A stretch of DNA of 33,246 nt, taken from NCBI GenBank assembly GCA_937872775.1, contig CALMUA010000203.1, forward strand, positions 1 through 33,246, in the 5' to 3' direction. The notes under the pieces were generated by a model. It was not told the DNA's origin. It did not search any database and saw only the letters and a list, made by a program, of their open reading frames with translations. Shown one piece after another: positions 32,701 through 33,246 of the stretch. The DNA is from an uncultured Ruminococcus sp. (lineage in GTDB: Bacteria > Bacillota > Clostridia > Oscillospirales > Ruminococcaceae). Position 1 is the stretch's first letter. Every line of letters begins with the position of its first letter. The position numbers were made by a program, and so were the translations under genes.

Positions 32701-33146
32701 ACTTCAGAATAATCATCAAGATCATCTCCGTCTGAGTCAGGAATATCATATTTTGTTCCGAGAATTTCTTTTTCAACGTAGTCGCTCAAACCATCTCCGT
32801 CTGTGTCAACATTCATTTCATATGAGAAACTGCCAATCTGATTCATAAGGTACATAGAAAGTTCAACAGCATCTTTGGCTGATACTTCACCATCGTCATC
32901 CACATCGGCCGCCTCGACGGAGAAACCTTTTGTGTTATTCTCTGTTAGGTATGATTTAAGTAATATCATATCTAACAGATTAATAGTACCATCACTGTTT
33001 ACATCACCATAAGTAACCTTTGTTTCAGCAGCATTGATCTTTTGAATACCGACTTGTTTTACATTTGCAACAAATGAAAATATCATAATAGTTGCTAACG
33101 TTAAAGCAATTTTTCTTTTAAAAAAGTGCAAATTATTTTTAATCAT
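29775..33146 (-). CDS. Secreted dockerin/TSP3-repeat protein with variable C-terminal module
   Basis: A 1,123-residue secreted protein. ATG 33146 is preferred over 33179 because AAGGTG lies 11 bases upstream. Domains: signal peptide (to about 40); type I dockerin 47-103 with two Ca-binding loops (DVNSDGTIN, DVDDDGEVS); five TSP3-like repeats to about 235 (DTDGDGLSDYVE, DSDGDDLDDYSE, DADEDGLTNGEE); a beta region; a vWA-like domain at about 410-600 in which the expected DxSxS metal site reads MYVKST and is degenerate; two more Ca repeats near 649 and 725; then a C-terminal module from about 790 with NNWAYMKNGAVV, a hydrophobic segment near 1018 (GVVATLAGGYLTVL) and GYINKYHSQ. No enzyme motif was recognised. 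The dockerin would plug it into a scaffoldin at the cell surface. Confidence 0.85.
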   Translation of the reverse strand: MIKNNLHFFKRKIALTLATIMIFSFVANVKQVGIQKINAAETKVTYGDVNSDGTINLLDMILLKSYLTENNTKGFSVEAADVDDDGEVSAKDAVELSMYLMNQIGSFSYEMNVDTDGDGLSDYVEKEILGTKYDIPDSDGDDLDDYSEVYLCETEPTKPDTGNTGKKDSLKDADEDGLTNGEEIKLGTSPTLSDTDEDKLSDFDEVKKYKTNPNKLYTDDDLISDFGEVILGLNPLVEKSDGIQSDSERIFDQQLTSDNIIFKEINTEDSPYKLSLITKSSGYIDESVSVDISSYSNYLQNDAVNGDIVDIEYADIYKVENITINFNVTGNAENFYIFRYFEDVNMLLPVETQYDGNNVYTEGTEDGTYCIVDLNKWAENTASLSKAENVTSVYNAVCDSSDTKSTESLEVYFLMYVKSTLAYGARSSVANASRAIIDYCNNTGKDVKIYFASYTGSIVTSKETGNSYVSNVSTDEEIEEMLSRSGSATGSLDTENFNYSLTRTLKKSFLEISSANENSKKYCFVIDVNFQPSSADKVAVVDEMKGYGVDFSFICNEYNDNIANYESLSSDGSHYRWISDFSEIVTDKVLNFTIAYNVNTGLFNKIPYDEKLITSEWKDIYEKFYSKDLSSDDREKLLDEIKKLGLPDTDGDGSPDCLEIFMKFITFDENGNIILPTYDQLAKDALENGGFGLKGLDELASIMKKKGIEISGMRILPLISNPAFEDSDSDGIPDSIDIRPSEEDIISVDDSIINDSSVFENDYTTISDNTVDGNGFASSHIGDKKNNFIEYTRFIRDDGKATSKFYIEPDDNNDYLITVDTGKNDDCQIKVSYESGFLFFKKDNVVSNIELDDGMKEKEQTENVMRNRKAYFLEEGKKYKVVVTVKSTDFVDNNYSVCFEQNNWAYMKNGAVVDYSPAKPTQENYRNTIVYLPSDKVRKTIESYELKFNGAELHVPNFEKLTKEQAEHSCNDYADDIIEGFNLCPEADIISAVNDINTSVGVISLLKDGSPVGVVATLAGGYLTVLSHVQNAYKNQLVDSLYEGKYNIQMLITEWERVDYPSFKRINMSRIDWLPWSYNNGYINKYHSQTRYSNCHNIRANSIEKLEFYTLTQDEDGKWKIGA

Positions 33147-33184
33147 ATCATATATTTCACCTTTCTGATTTTTTATCACTTTAA

Positions 33185-33214
33185 ATTATACTACTCCATA
33201 AAATGTATTGTCAA
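33185..33214 (-). promoter_or_regulatory. Consensus promoter of the dockerin/LRR operon
   Basis: Minus strand TTGACA (33214-33209) and TATAAT (33190-33185), 18 bases apart, 39 bases before the chosen start. Both boxes are perfect, so basal expression should be high unless repressed. Confidence 0.8.
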
Positions 33215-33216
33215 TA

Positions 33217-33240
33217 ATTTTCAATAAAATTTTCAATAAA
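33217..33240 (-). repeat. Tandem 12-bp repeat just upstream of the -35 box
   Basis: On the minus strand TTTATTGAAAAT occurs twice in tandem (33240-33217), and its first part recurs in the -35 region (ATTATTGACA). It may be an UP element or repeated operator for the operon. Confidence 0.5.
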
Positions 33241-33246
33241 TTTAAT

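Overview
The window looks like a chromosomal stretch from a low-GC gut or rumen Firmicute, most likely a Ruminococcus-like member of the Oscillospiraceae. The clues are an N-terminal type I dockerin (a cellulosome signature), remnants of a Tn1549/CTn-type conjugative element (DUF4366, DUF4315, CD1108-like protein, topoisomerase III), strong AGGAGG ribosome sites, and a siphophage late module with clostridial-type tail and lysin genes. Genus is an inference.

Region 1 (1-6482) is a graveyard of mobile elements. Two copies of one IS66-like element end point outward at about 1-200 and 2021-2982. Between them lie a topoisomerase III gene cut in half and joined to the body of a sigma-like gene, and a small DUF4177-like gene. 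After the second, frameshifted transposase come a possible toxin-tail scrap, a lipoprotein resembling NTF2-fold immunity proteins, a promoter with hairpin and a 19-residue peptide, and a membrane-anchored unknown. Then, on the minus strand, come DUF4366, DUF4315 and the N-terminal half of a CD1108-like conjugation protein.

Region 2 (6507-22106) is a defective siphoprophage. It begins inside its portal gene, directly abutting the conjugative-element remnant, so terminase and the upstream half are gone. The order is portal, ClpP-like protease, HK97 capsid, connectors, major tail protein, tail chaperones with a -1 slippery site, tape measure, distal tail protein, a Gp37-like protein with an in-frame TAG, a BspA-type LRR tail protein, two further tail proteins, an N-truncated holin and an amidase. 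Three moron-like insertions interrupt or follow the late operon: a DUF6440-like gene with its own promoter and terminator; a minus-strand unit with a consensus promoter, a tRNA-like gene whose anticodon position reads TTA, and an unknown protein; and a SUKH (SMI1/KNR4) gene with a near-identical promoter layout.

Region 3 (22748-26600) is a serine recombinase cassette: a small ORF, an intact large serine recombinase, a recombinase-domain-only protein without catalytic domain, and a second large recombinase broken by TGA and TAA in one continuous frame.

Region 4 (26607-33246, minus strand) is a chromosomal operon. A 1,123-residue secreted dockerin/TSP3-repeat protein is followed 5 bases later by a membrane-anchored LRR protein. 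Then comes an orphan copy of the big protein's C-terminal module without a signal peptide, followed by a second LRR protein and a small membrane protein. This duplicated pair of a variable C-terminal module and an adjacent LRR protein resembles polymorphic effector/immunity loci and is the best candidate here for an undescribed system.
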